Shown: positions 8,270 to 16,557 of the stretch, one piece after another
Position numbering within the stretch: the first letter of the stretch is position 1
Layout of the letters: every line of letters begins with the position of its first letter
Assembly (NCBI RefSeq): GCF_003012705.1
Contig: NZ_PXYL01000004.1
Coordinates: 124,001 to 188,000, forward strand
Direction of reading: 5' to 3'
DNA: 64,000 nucleotides
Source of the DNA: Pseudaminobacter soli (ex Li et al. 2025)
GTDB taxonomy: Bacteria > Pseudomonadota > Alphaproteobacteria > Rhizobiales > Rhizobiaceae
Program-made: the position numbers and the translations under genes
The notes under the pieces: model-generated
Seen by the model: only the letters and a program-made list of their open reading frames with translations
Databases searched by the model: none
What the model was told of the DNA's origin: nothing

Positions 8270-9772
8270 ATGGAAAAGAGAATCTACCCAACCCCCATTG
8301 AGACGATCTCCTGCCCTGAGCCCTTCGGGCAGCAAAGCTTTACGGACGCCGGCGAGGCAGTCGCCGCCCTGAAATTCCTTTACGAGCGCAATACCGCATT
8401 TCTGCGCAACGCGTTTTCATCGCTTGCCGAGCAGGGCGACACCCAGAGACGTTACCGGGCCTTCTACCCCGAAATCAGGGTGACGACTTCGTCCTACACG
8501 CAGGTCGACTCCAGGCAGGCCTACGGCCACATGCCGCTGCCGGGACGTTATTCGACGACCATTACCCGGCCCGATCTGTTCGAGAGCTACCTGACCGAAC
8601 AGTTGCGCCTGATCATGCGCAACCACGGCGTCCAGGTGACGATCGCGGAGTCCGCCACGCCGATCCCGATCCATTTTGCTTTCCTCGAAGGCACGCATGT
8701 GGATGGATCCATCGCCGAATTCATCAAGCGCCCGATCCGCGACCTGTTCGACGTGCCGGACCTCAACAGCACCGACGACCATATCGTCAACGGCACGCTG
8801 GAGGTGCTGCCGGGCGAGCCGAAGCCGCTGGCGCCCTTCACGGCCCAGCGCATCGACTATTCGCTGCATCGCCTGTCGCACTACACGGCGACCACACCGC
8901 ATCATTTCCAGAACTTCGTGCTGTTCACCAACTACCAGTTCTACATCGACGAGTTCTGCCTCTACGCCCGCGATCTCATGGCCAAGGGCGGTCAGGGCTA
9001 TGAGGCCTTCGTAGAACCCGGAAATGTTGTGACGAAGGCTGGCGAGACGCGGCCTTCCGAAGGTACCCCGCTGGGGCGCATGCCGCAGATGCCGGCCTAC
9101 CACCTCAAGAAGCCGGGCCATGCCGGCATCACAATGATCAACATCGGCGTCGGCCCATCCAACGCCAAGACGATCACCGATCACGTCGCTGTGTTGCGGC
9201 CGCATGCATGGCTGATGCTCGGGCACTGCGCGGGCTTGCGCAACACGCAGGCGCTGGGCGATTACGTGCTGGCGCATGCCTATGTGCGCGAGGACCACGT
9301 GCTGGACGACGATCTGCCGGTCTGGATCCCCATTCCGCCGCTGGCCGAGATCCAGGTTGCCCTCCAGGAAGCGGTGGCCGAGGTGACCGGACTTTCCGGC
9401 TACGACCTTAAGCGCATCATGCGCACGGGTACCGTGGCAACGATCGACAACCGAAACTGGGAACTGCGCGACCAGCGCGGCCCGGTGCAGCGCCTGTCGC
9501 AGTCGCGTGCCATTGCGCTCGACATGGAGTCGGCCACCATCGCAGCCAACGGCTTCCGCTTCCGCGTGCCTTACGGGACGCTGCTATGCGTGTCGGACAA
9601 GCCGCTGCACGGCGAATTGAAGCTGCCGGGCATGGCGACGGAGTTCTACAAGCGGCAGGTTGCCCAGCATCTGAACATCGGTATTCGCGCAGTCGAGAAG
9701 CTTGCCGAAATGCCGATGGAGCGCCTGCACTCGCGCAAGCTGCGCAGCTTCTCGGAAACCGCGTTCCAGTAA
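8270..9772 (+). CDS. amn: AMP nucleosidase
   Basis: A 500-residue protein of the usual Amn length. The N-terminal AMP nucleosidase-specific domain is seen in AFYPEIRVTTSSYTQVDSRQ and the AFLEGTHVDG region; the C-terminal half is a nucleoside-phosphorylase fold with GHCAGLRNTQALGDYVLAHAYV and the catalytic-site motif ALDMESATIAANG followed by CVSDKPLHGE. It hydrolyses AMP to adenine and ribose 5-phosphate, adjusting the adenylate pool in the cytoplasm. The start is ATG 8270. It seems to be transcribed alone. Confidence 0.95.
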   Translation: MEKRIYPTPIETISCPEPFGQQSFTDAGEAVAALKFLYERNTAFLRNAFSSLAEQGDTQRRYRAFYPEIRVTTSSYTQVDSRQAYGHMPLPGRYSTTITRPDLFESYLTEQLRLIMRNHGVQVTIAESATPIPIHFAFLEGTHVDGSIAEFIKRPIRDLFDVPDLNSTDDHIVNGTLEVLPGEPKPLAPFTAQRIDYSLHRLSHYTATTPHHFQNFVLFTNYQFYIDEFCLYARDLMAKGGQGYEAFVEPGNVVTKAGETRPSEGTPLGRMPQMPAYHLKKPGHAGITMINIGVGPSNAKTITDHVAVLRPHAWLMLGHCAGLRNTQALGDYVLAHAYVREDHVLDDDLPVWIPIPPLAEIQVALQEAVAEVTGLSGYDLKRIMRTGTVATIDNRNWELRDQRGPVQRLSQSRAIALDMESATIAANGFRFRVPYGTLLCVSDKPLHGELKLPGMATEFYKRQVAQHLNIGIRAVEKLAEMPMERLHSRKLRSFSETAFQ

Positions 9773-9822
9773 AGGCCTGCGCCCCTCGCGAGGGCCAGAG
9801 GCAGCATTTGATTGAAGCTACT

Positions 9823-9850
9823 GGCCGCCTGTCGTTAAAAGCAGGCGGCC
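9823..9850 (+). terminator. Stem-loop after amn (possible terminator)
   Basis: A perfect 9-bp stem, GGCCGCCTG / CAGGCGGCC, encloses a ten-base loop. It lies 50 bases past the amn stop. There is no clear T-tract after it on the plus strand, so it may act as a weak terminator or a 3'-end stabiliser. Confidence 0.4.
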
Positions 9851-9893
9851 TACACATCTTGAATGAGCCTAGTTCTTGCCGATATGGACGGGC

Positions 9894-10952
9894 ATGAAGA
9901 GAACGGCGTTCCGCAACAAACTTGAACTGGCGGCCTTTGCCGCTTCGATCATTCTTTCGGTGCCGCTGGTGCTGGGCTTTTTCAGCAGGCTGCATCCGGC
10001 TTTCGACTCCTTCGCGCATTTTCGCCTTCATCTGGCGGTCTTGCTGGCGCTCGCCGCATTGCCGATGCTTTTCGGCCGGTTCCGGAAAGAGGGCGTGATC
10101 GCGCTTGCGCTGGCCGGCGGCGCCGTAGCCAGCGTGTCGGGCACCATGCAGAGCCTGGGACCAGCGGTCGTTCATGCGGGATTTGCGCCCAAGGACGAGA
10201 CGCAACCCGTATACAAGCTGTTGCAGCTCAACCTGCGCTACAACAATCCCGAGCCCAACAAGGTGCTGTCGCTCATCGGCCGGATACGGCCGGACGTGGT
10301 GACGCTCGAGGAAGTTTCCGACATGTGGACCGAGAAGTTGGCGCTGCTTTCCTCGGCCTATCCCCATCGCATCATCTGCCCCAGTCCGAAGGGGCAATAC
10401 GGTGTCGCGATCCTCTCGACCCGGCCGTTCGTGGAGGGGCAGGAAGCCAAGTGCCATAACCGCGACTCCTTCGCGATCGCGCCGATCGATTTCGGCGGAC
10501 GAGCAGTCGACATCGCGGCGTTGCATCTCGGATGGCCTTGGCCGTTTGACCAGCCACGGCAAATTTCGGCATTGGCCCGCCCGCTTTCCGAGCTCGGTGA
10601 GACAGCCCTGCTTGCGGGCGACTTCAATGCCACTCCGTGGAGTGCTGCCGTGGCGCATGTAGGCCAAATGGGCGGCCTGGCGCTCGTGCCATCTGTCGGC
10701 CCGACCTGGCAGTGGCTGAAATTTCCCGAATTCCTGCGGTTCAGCGGCCTGCCGATTGATCAGGTGATGCACAAAGGAAACGTCGTGGTGAACACGGCCC
10801 GCACATTGGGCGAGGCCGGTTCAGACCACTTGCCGGTGTTGGTCGAGTTTTCGCTCATGGCCTCGTCCCCCAGGCACGAAGAAAACGCGGAAACTGCGAC
10901 CGCCACCTTCGTCCGGCGATCCCCCATCGCAGCTGGCCACGAAAGCAGCTGA
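9894..10952 (+). CDS. Membrane-anchored endonuclease/exonuclease/phosphatase (EEP) family protein
   Basis: A protein of about 352 residues from ATG 9894 (an in-frame ATG at 9876 is also possible). The first hundred residues carry about three membrane segments. The rest is an EEP catalytic domain with LLQLNLRYNN (metal-binding Asn), VVTLEEVS (metal-binding Glu), GDFNATPWS and the C-terminal GSDHLPV (catalytic Asp-His). Related proteins hydrolyse phosphodiesters in nucleic acids or lipids; the substrate here is unknown. The N-terminal membrane helices suggest that the catalytic domain is held at the inner membrane, possibly facing the periplasm. Confidence 0.85.
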   Translation: MKRTAFRNKLELAAFAASIILSVPLVLGFFSRLHPAFDSFAHFRLHLAVLLALAALPMLFGRFRKEGVIALALAGGAVASVSGTMQSLGPAVVHAGFAPKDETQPVYKLLQLNLRYNNPEPNKVLSLIGRIRPDVVTLEEVSDMWTEKLALLSSAYPHRIICPSPKGQYGVAILSTRPFVEGQEAKCHNRDSFAIAPIDFGGRAVDIAALHLGWPWPFDQPRQISALARPLSELGETALLAGDFNATPWSAAVAHVGQMGGLALVPSVGPTWQWLKFPEFLRFSGLPIDQVMHKGNVVVNTARTLGEAGSDHLPVLVEFSLMASSPRHEENAETATATFVRRSPIAAGHESS

Positions 10953-11019
10953 CTGCGACTACGCCGGTCGAACATATATCCCGGCGGCACCGGAACCGAT
11001 GCCGCCAGAACGGATCGTC

Positions 11020-11613
11020 TTAGCCTCTGTTCACCAGCAGGGAGACGAGATTGTCGACATTGCCGCCGTGCTGATGCTCCTTGGCGTCGAATGCGCGCTG
11101 ACGAGCTTCGTACTGGGCATAGATCGACTGAATCTGACGACGAGCCTGGCTCTGCGTCTTCGAGCAACCCGGGTCATTGTCATTCGTCATCCCGACAACC
11201 GATGCCTCGGCAGCCTTGACCATTTCCTGGGCGATGCGGCCGTGGGTCTGTTCGTGCGTACGAACACCACCCATGAACTTCGTCCAGCGCGACTGGAGAT
11301 CAGGCGAAACTTTGGTTGACAGCTTGGGGAAGTTGTAGGTCAGGAACAGGGTCGCATTGGCGCCCTTAAGCTTGCAGGTGCCGCCGTTCTTGTCCCAATT
11401 CATGTCCCACTTCACGTCGTAGCGGGTCGCAGCCATGGCCCGGGCCTGCAGGCCCTGCGTGGGCCCGCCACGAAACATCGATCTCATGATCTCCGGCCCG
11501 CTGTTGCCGGTAATGGGATAGGTTGTGGTTTTGACCACGACCTTGCTGCCGGCGTGGGCAACGCCGGCAAAGCCGCAGACAAGTGCAATCAAGGTTATTC
11601 CAACTGTACGCAT
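11020..11613 (-). CDS. Secreted DUF922-family putative zinc protease
   Basis: A 197-residue protein starting at ATG 11613 behind GGAG. A signal peptide (MRTVGITLIALVCGFAGVAHA) precedes a DUF922 domain. Visible features are YPITGNSGPEIMRSM near the mature N-terminus and the zinc-site-like motif THEQTHGRIAQEM, where HExxH gives two ligands. DUF922 proteins are predicted secreted Zn-dependent proteases found widely in rhizobia. The longer frame to 11721 lacks a ribosome site. The gene is convergent with the EEP gene and downstream of etfQO, separated from it by about 80 bases. Confidence 0.82.
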   Translation of the reverse strand: MRTVGITLIALVCGFAGVAHAGSKVVVKTTTYPITGNSGPEIMRSMFRGGPTQGLQARAMAATRYDVKWDMNWDKNGGTCKLKGANATLFLTYNFPKLSTKVSPDLQSRWTKFMGGVRTHEQTHGRIAQEMVKAAEASVVGMTNDNDPGCSKTQSQARRQIQSIYAQYEARQRAFDAKEHQHGGNVDNLVSLLVNRG

Positions 11614-11692
11614 AGGGGGTACTCCAACTAGGGGGACCCGCAAACAAGCACAATCGGAATCGTATTTCAACAATTCCTTAACTACGTTCTTT

Positions 11693-13345
11693 CTACATGT
11701 TGGGGTAGACAGGCCCTTCACCCCCTTGCGGCGGTACCCAGTTGATGTTCTGGTTGGGGTCCTTGATGTCGCAAGTTTTGCAGTGCACGCAGTTCTGCGC
11801 GTTGATCACAAACTTGGCGTCGCCGCCTTCCTCGACCCATTCGTAGACACCGGCCGGGCAGTAGCGGCCCGACGGCCCCGCGAACACGTCGTGCTCCGAG
11901 CGCTTCTGCAGGCCCAAGTCCTTGACCTGCAAGTGGATTGGCTGGTTTTCCTCGTGGTTGGTATTCGACAGGAACACCGAGGAAAGCCGGTCGAAAGTCA
12001 GCACGCCATCGGGCTTGGGATAGGCGATTTTCTTGTGCTTGGCGGCCGGCTCCAGCGAGGCTGCATCGGTCTTGCCGTGCTTCAGCGTGCCGAAGGGCGA
12101 GACGCCGAAAAGCGTGTTCAGCCACATGTCCAAACCGCCCAAGCCAACGCCGACCAGAGTGCCGAATTTCGACCACAGCGGCTTGACGTTTCGGACCCTC
12201 TTGAGGTCCTTGCCGATGGCGGTCGAGCGCCATTCGTTCTCATATTCGACAATTTCATCGTGGCTGCGGCCTGCCTCAATTGCCTTGGCAACGTGCTCTG
12301 CAGCCTGCATGCCCGACAGCACAGCGTTGTGCGAACCCTTGATGCGCGGAACGTTGACGAAGCCGGCCGAGCAGCCCATCAGCGCGCCGCCCGGGAAGGT
12401 CAGCTTCGGCACCGACTGCCAGCCGCCCTCGGTGATGGCGCGCGCGCCGTAGGAGATGCGCTTGCCGCCCTCGAACGTGCCGCGGATCGCCGGATGCGTC
12501 TTGAACCGCTGGAACTCGTCGAAGGGCGAGAGATAGGGGTTCTTGTAGTTGAGGTGGACGACGAAGCCGACGGCCACCAGGTTGTCCTCGAGATGGTAGA
12601 GGAACGAGCCACCGCCGGTCTTCATGTCGAGCGGCCAGCCGAAGGAGTGCTGGACCAGACCCGGCTTGTGCTTCTCCGGCGCGACCTGCCACAGCTCCTT
12701 GAGGCCGATGCCGAACTTGCCCGGCTCGCGACCGTCATCCAAATTGTACTTGGCGATCAGCTTCTTGGCGAGCGAGCCGCGCGCGCCCTCGCCGATCAGC
12801 ACATATTTGCCCAGCAGCGCCATGCCGGGCGCATAGTTCGGGCCATGCGAGCCATCGCGCTCGACGCCCATGTCGCCGGTCACCACGCCAGTAACAGCGC
12901 CTTCGTCGTTGTAGATCAGGTCAGCTGCGGCAAAGCCCGGATAAATCTCGACGCCCAGCGCTTCGGCATGGCCGGCCAGCCAGCGGCAGACATTGCCGAG
13001 CGAGACGATGTAGTTGCCGTGATTGTTCATCAGCGGCGGCATCAGGACGTTCGGCAGACGCACCGAACCGGCAGGCCCGAGCACGAGGAAATGATCGTCG
13101 GTGACCGGCGTCTTGAACGGGTGGTCGGCCTCCTCACGCCAATCCGGCAGAAGCTTGTCGATGCCGATGGGATCGACCACAGCACCTGACAGGATGTGAG
13201 CGCCCACTTCGGCACCCTTTTCCAGCACGACGACGGAAAGCTCTGGATTGACCTGCTTCAGGCGTATCGCGGCGGCTAGGCCAGCCGGCCCTGCACCGAC
13301 GATAACCACGTCGAATTCCATGCTTTCGCGTTCAATCTCACTCAT
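11693..13345 (-). CDS. etfD: Electron transfer flavoprotein:ubiquinone oxidoreductase (ETF-QO)
   Basis: A 550-residue protein; ATG 13345 is preceded by GGAGG. The N-terminal FAD site is FDVVIVGAGPAGLAAAIRL, the central part has GCSAGFVNVPRIKGSHNA, and the C-terminus carries a [4Fe-4S] ferredoxin-like motif NAQNCVHCKTCDIKDP. It passes electrons from ETF, reduced by acyl-CoA dehydrogenases such as isovaleryl-CoA dehydrogenase, to ubiquinone at the inner membrane. This fits with the leucine-catabolic genes at the left end. A LiuR-like palindrome lies about 150 bases upstream. Confidence 0.95.
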   Translation of the reverse strand: MSEIERESMEFDVVIVGAGPAGLAAAIRLKQVNPELSVVVLEKGAEVGAHILSGAVVDPIGIDKLLPDWREEADHPFKTPVTDDHFLVLGPAGSVRLPNVLMPPLMNNHGNYIVSLGNVCRWLAGHAEALGVEIYPGFAAADLIYNDEGAVTGVVTGDMGVERDGSHGPNYAPGMALLGKYVLIGEGARGSLAKKLIAKYNLDDGREPGKFGIGLKELWQVAPEKHKPGLVQHSFGWPLDMKTGGGSFLYHLEDNLVAVGFVVHLNYKNPYLSPFDEFQRFKTHPAIRGTFEGGKRISYGARAITEGGWQSVPKLTFPGGALMGCSAGFVNVPRIKGSHNAVLSGMQAAEHVAKAIEAGRSHDEIVEYENEWRSTAIGKDLKRVRNVKPLWSKFGTLVGVGLGGLDMWLNTLFGVSPFGTLKHGKTDAASLEPAAKHKKIAYPKPDGVLTFDRLSSVFLSNTNHEENQPIHLQVKDLGLQKRSEHDVFAGPSGRYCPAGVYEWVEEGGDAKFVINAQNCVHCKTCDIKDPNQNINWVPPQGGEGPVYPNM

Positions 13346-13493
13346 CAAGTCCTCCGCACTCGCTTGGCCTCGTCAGGCATCCTGCTGGCTCCGTGCTCCC
13401 ATAGCGCATCCGAAAGCGACGCGAAACCGCGCAACTGGCACATTGCGGAGTTTGCAACACCATATCATCCATGCTGGAACAAGCTAACCAGCG

Positions 13494-13509
13494 TTGACGT
13501 AAACGTCAA
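13494..13509. promoter_or_regulatory. LiuR-like palindromic operator in the etfQO/hypothetical divergent region
   Basis: TTGACGTAAACGTCAA is a perfect 7+7 palindrome with a two-base centre. It sits between the etfQO start (13345, minus) and the secreted-protein start (13600, plus). The sequence resembles the binding motif of LiuR, a MerR-family regulator of branched-chain amino acid degradation whose regulon includes ETF-QO in several Proteobacteria. The motif is seen directly; the regulator is inference from memory. Confidence 0.55.
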
Positions 13510-13599
13510 TTAAATGTGGCGGTGGTGGCGCCTTGTGGTGGCCACTATCCGCCATTTTCATGGATTTTCGCCGGCTATGTTCTCGGCCATACTCCCGGT

Positions 13600-14256
13600 A
13601 TGCGGCAGGTCGAGCTTCGTCGGTCGGTAGTGACGCATTTTGTCGCGGCGCGCCTTGGGGCTGCGCTTCTTTTCGTGCTGCTCGCAACCGTTGCCTTCTC
13701 TTCGCCTGCGCGTGCAGAAGATGCGACCTCGGAGGAAGGCCCTTGGTTGGCCGGCGCCTATTCCTTTTCCGACGAATTGGGAGGTTTTCGCATCCGGTCG
13801 ATAAGCGGAACAGGCACCAAGACCGATCCCATCGTCATCGGCGAAGAACTTTACTCGGCTAGCCCGGTGACATTGGTCATTCGCGCCACAAAGCCGGTGC
13901 GCGCGCTCGACTTTTCGGGAAACTACGCCAACGGATTTGTCTACCTGCGCCTTCAGGTGCTCAATGCCAGCGAACTTGCCTGGATAGAATTCGAATTCGA
14001 GCTGCAGGAAATCCTGCACCAGCCGAGCGTATTCGGCGACGGACTCTCATTCGACCAGCAACGGAGTGACGCAAAAGCCATAAGGTCCGACAGCTTTGCC
14101 AAGTTCGATTGCGACTTCGAGCCCTATGACCGGCTGCTGTTTCGCGAGGGCAAGATCGATCCGCGAAAGACCGGCTCCTTCGGCTTCCTCGTCACCGACT
14201 ACACGCCGACCAGCGTATTTTATCTGGTGCAAGACCCGCACATTCCATCGACCTGA
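13600..14256 (+). CDS. Secreted hypothetical protein (218 aa)
   Basis: ATG 13600 gives a good signal peptide (a hydrophobic stretch AALLFVLLATVAFSSPARAED). An in-frame ATG at 13516 would add 28 residues with no ribosome site and would overlap the palindrome region's flank. The mature part has several beta-rich segments such as SFSDELGGFRIRSISGTGTK and GNYANGFVYLRLQVLNAS, and lacks cysteine clusters apart from one Cys. I recognise a conserved rhizobial hypothetical family at most, with no known function. It is followed by the uracil glycosylase gene after 36 bases and may be co-transcribed. Confidence 0.75.
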   Translation: MRQVELRRSVVTHFVAARLGAALLFVLLATVAFSSPARAEDATSEEGPWLAGAYSFSDELGGFRIRSISGTGTKTDPIVIGEELYSASPVTLVIRATKPVRALDFSGNYANGFVYLRLQVLNASELAWIEFEFELQEILHQPSVFGDGLSFDQQRSDAKAIRSDSFAKFDCDFEPYDRLLFREGKIDPRKTGSFGFLVTDYTPTSVFYLVQDPHIPST

Positions 14257-14292
14257 CTTGAAATCGCCGCGCGCGCAGAAGAATGTAGAGGC

Positions 14293-15168
14293 ATGACTTC
14301 CATCGCCAGACATGAGCAGCCGGACCTTCGCGAGTTGCTCGCCTTTTATGCTGAGTCCGGCGCCTATGACGCGCTGTTCGAAGAGCCGATCGACCGCTTC
14401 GCAGAGGCGGCGATGTCTGCGCAATCCGTTCAGGCTCCAGGCAGAGCCCGCTCATTCGATGGTCAGGGCTCAGCACCGGCCGCCGAACGGCCGCGCCCGG
14501 CAATGCTCGATCGCGCTGCGCCCCCTGCCCGCCCGGCAACGCCGGCTGCGGTGCCGGACGAGGCGCAGGCAGCACTCGCGCGCGAGCTTGCTTCACGGGC
14601 CGGCACGCTGGAGGAACTTCGCGCGCATATGGCGGCCTTCGAAGGCTGCAATCTGAAATTCACGGCCAAGAACCTGGTGTTCGCCGACGGCAATCCCACC
14701 GCCGACGTGATGCTGGTGGGCGAAGCACCGGGCCGCGACGAGGATCTGGAGGGGCTGCCCTTTGTTGGCCGCTCGGGACAGTTGCTGGACCGGATGCTAG
14801 CGGCGATCGGTCTCGACCGAAATTCTGCCTACATCGCTAATGTCATTCCCTGGCGCCCGCCGGGCAATCGCACGCCAACGCCGCATGAGACCGAAATCTG
14901 CCGGCCGTTCATCGAGCGGCAGATAGAACTGGCGAACCCAAAGGTTCTGGTGACGCTCGGCGGGCCCTCGGCCAAGCTGCTGCTCGACACGACCGAGGGG
15001 ATCTTGCGCCTGCGCGGCAACTGGCGTTCGCATCAGATGAAGTCGGGAACCGTCGTGCCGGCGATGCCGACGCTCCATCCGGCCTATCTCTTGAGAAATC
15101 CCGCCCACAAGAAGCTTGCATGGCGGGATTTCCTCGAGATCAAGGCGAGGCTCAAGGAACTTGGCTGA
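14293..15168 (+). CDS. Uracil-DNA glycosylase, family 4 (UDGa)
   Basis: A 291-residue protein with a Pro/Ala-rich N-terminal third and a C-terminal family 4 uracil-DNA glycosylase domain. Signature parts are LVGEAPGRDEDLEGLPFVGRSGQLLDR (catalytic motif 1, GEAPG-x-DE), YIANVIPWRPPGNRTPT, and the late MPTLHPAYLLRNP (motif 2, HP). Cysteines in FEGCNLKF and EICRPF are positioned for the [4Fe-4S] cluster of this family, although I do not resolve all four ligands. It removes uracil from DNA to start base-excision repair. Confidence 0.9.
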   Translation: MTSIARHEQPDLRELLAFYAESGAYDALFEEPIDRFAEAAMSAQSVQAPGRARSFDGQGSAPAAERPRPAMLDRAAPPARPATPAAVPDEAQAALARELASRAGTLEELRAHMAAFEGCNLKFTAKNLVFADGNPTADVMLVGEAPGRDEDLEGLPFVGRSGQLLDRMLAAIGLDRNSAYIANVIPWRPPGNRTPTPHETEICRPFIERQIELANPKVLVTLGGPSAKLLLDTTEGILRLRGNWRSHQMKSGTVVPAMPTLHPAYLLRNPAHKKLAWRDFLEIKARLKELG

Positions 15169-15567
15169 CTATACGGCCAGGGCGGTCGCGCGGCGCATGC
15201 CGATGAACTGAAGCTCGGCAAACAGGGCAACTGCGATCGCCTGCACGCAAATGAAAGCGATGCCCAGCGCGTTCGGCGACACGAGGCTGGAGAAAAGCAG
15301 GCCGAAGCTCGCCGCGACCCAGAGCGCGTTGATGGCGATGATGTCGATGAGCACCATCCGCCTCACGGTTTTGCGTCGCGCGGTTGCGACCAGAAGCGCC
15401 ACGAACGGCACCAACACGACGCCAGCCCAGAACAGCAAAGGAGCCGGCAACTCCAGCAAGGGCGAGAGAAACGGCGCGCCGGCAATCGCAAGCAATGCGG
15501 TCGCGCCGCTGGCGACTGCATCGAGAAGCAGGGCATTGCGGATGAATGGCGAGACGGTGACGATCAT
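15169..15567 (-). CDS. Small integral membrane protein (132 aa)
   Basis: ATG 15567 follows AGGAGA. The protein is almost entirely four membrane segments, e.g. ALLLDAVASGATALLAIAG, PLLFWAGVVLVPFVALLVA, ALWVAASFGLLF and a final LGIAFICVQAIAVALFAELQF helix, with a basic loop ATARRKTVRR. Similar proteins are annotated as hypothetical membrane proteins. It is divergent from an XRE/MmyB-type regulator with an inverted repeat between them, so it is the probable regulated target. A longer frame to 15900 overlaps the regulator and is rejected. Confidence 0.75.
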   Translation of the reverse strand: MIVTVSPFIRNALLLDAVASGATALLAIAGAPFLSPLLELPAPLLFWAGVVLVPFVALLVATARRKTVRRMVLIDIIAINALWVAASFGLLFSSLVSPNALGIAFICVQAIAVALFAELQFIGMRRATALAV

Positions 15568-15648
15568 GATCTTCTCCTGTCGGGTTTCAGTTGCCTCGGC
15601 TTTCGCTCCGAGTTGGCCGAAACCTGACAGCGCAGGCTTCTGGTGGCG

Positions 15649-15665
15649 ATTACCCGGCAGGTAAT
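15649..15665. promoter_or_regulatory. Inverted repeat in divergent regulator/membrane-protein promoter region
   Basis: ATTACC-CGGCA-GGTAAT is a perfect 6-bp inverted repeat with a 5-base spacer. It lies 36 bases before the XRE gene start and 82 bases before the divergent membrane-protein start, a normal place for an autoregulatory operator. Confidence 0.5.
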
Positions 15666-15700
15666 AGAAATTGCGAGGCCGATCCCCTAACGTCGGCTCC

Positions 15701-16522
15701 ATGAGCATGCAGCAACCTTCCGCCGGCACCCTTATTCGCGAATGGCGCACGCGCCGTCGCATGAGCCAGCTCGATCTCGCAGCAGAAGCCGAGATATCGC
15801 AGCGCCATCTGAGTTTTGTCGAAAGCGGCCGCGCCGCGCCCTCGCGGGACATGGTGCTGCATCTGGCTGAGCAGCTCGACATACCGCTTCGCCAGCGCAA
15901 CCAGATCCTGCTGGCGGCGGGCTATGCGCCGACCTTCAGCGAGAAGAAGCTCGACGACCCCTCGCTCGCACCGGCCATGGCGGCGGTGGAACTGGTGCTG
16001 AAAGGGCATGAGCCATTTCCTTCTATAGCAGTCGACCGACATTGGAACCTCGTTGCCGGCAATGCGGCCATCGGCCCGCTCATCGAGGAAGTCACGGACG
16101 TCTCGTTGCTTGCACCGCCTATCAACGTGCTGCGGCTCAGCCTGCACCCGAGGGGGCTGGCGCCGCGCATTGCGAACCTCCACGAATGGCGGACGCATCT
16201 GATCGAACGCCTGAAACGCCAGATCGACGCTTCCGGAGACCCAGTGCTGGCAAGCCTGGAACGCGAACTTTCGACCTATCCCGCCGGAGCGCCTACGAGC
16301 CGCGCCACCCACCCGGACATGGCGGCGATTGCGCATCCGCTGCGGCTCAGGATGGGAAAGGAAATCCTATCCTTCATCAGCACCATAACAGTGTTCGGGA
16401 CGTCGCTCGACGTGACGCTCTCGGAACTGGCAATCGAGTCTTTTTTCCCCGTAGATCAGGAGACGGCGACAGCACTGCAACGCCTGGCGTCGCAACGCGG
16501 AGCTGCGCCGAAGCCGTCATGA
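15701..16522 (+). CDS. XRE-family transcriptional regulator with MmyB-like ligand-binding domain
   Basis: A 273-residue protein from ATG 15701. The N-terminal helix-turn-helix reads LIREWRTRRRMSQLDLAAEAEISQRHLSFVESGRAAPS. The C-terminal part (AVDRHWNLVAGNAAIGPLIEEV, NVLRLSLHPRGLAPRI, ITVFGTSLDVTLSELAIESFFP) is the PAS-like MmyB ligand-binding domain, which in related proteins may bind fatty acids. Regulators of this type usually control a divergent gene, here the 132-residue membrane protein. The inducing ligand is unknown. Confidence 0.88.
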   Translation: MSMQQPSAGTLIREWRTRRRMSQLDLAAEAEISQRHLSFVESGRAAPSRDMVLHLAEQLDIPLRQRNQILLAAGYAPTFSEKKLDDPSLAPAMAAVELVLKGHEPFPSIAVDRHWNLVAGNAAIGPLIEEVTDVSLLAPPINVLRLSLHPRGLAPRIANLHEWRTHLIERLKRQIDASGDPVLASLERELSTYPAGAPTSRATHPDMAAIAHPLRLRMGKEILSFISTITVFGTSLDVTLSELAIESFFPVDQETATALQRLASQRGAAPKPS

Positions 16523-16557
16523 GGCGCGCGAACTGAACCGAGACTGTAGCTGTCCAA

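Noticed and set aside
11525-13189. A 554-codon plus-strand open frame opposite etfQO
   Set aside because: It lies entirely antisense to a clearly conserved enzyme gene for most of its length, has no ribosome site or known motif, and its low-complexity Arg/Ala/Asp-rich translation is typical of antisense frames in high-G+C DNA.
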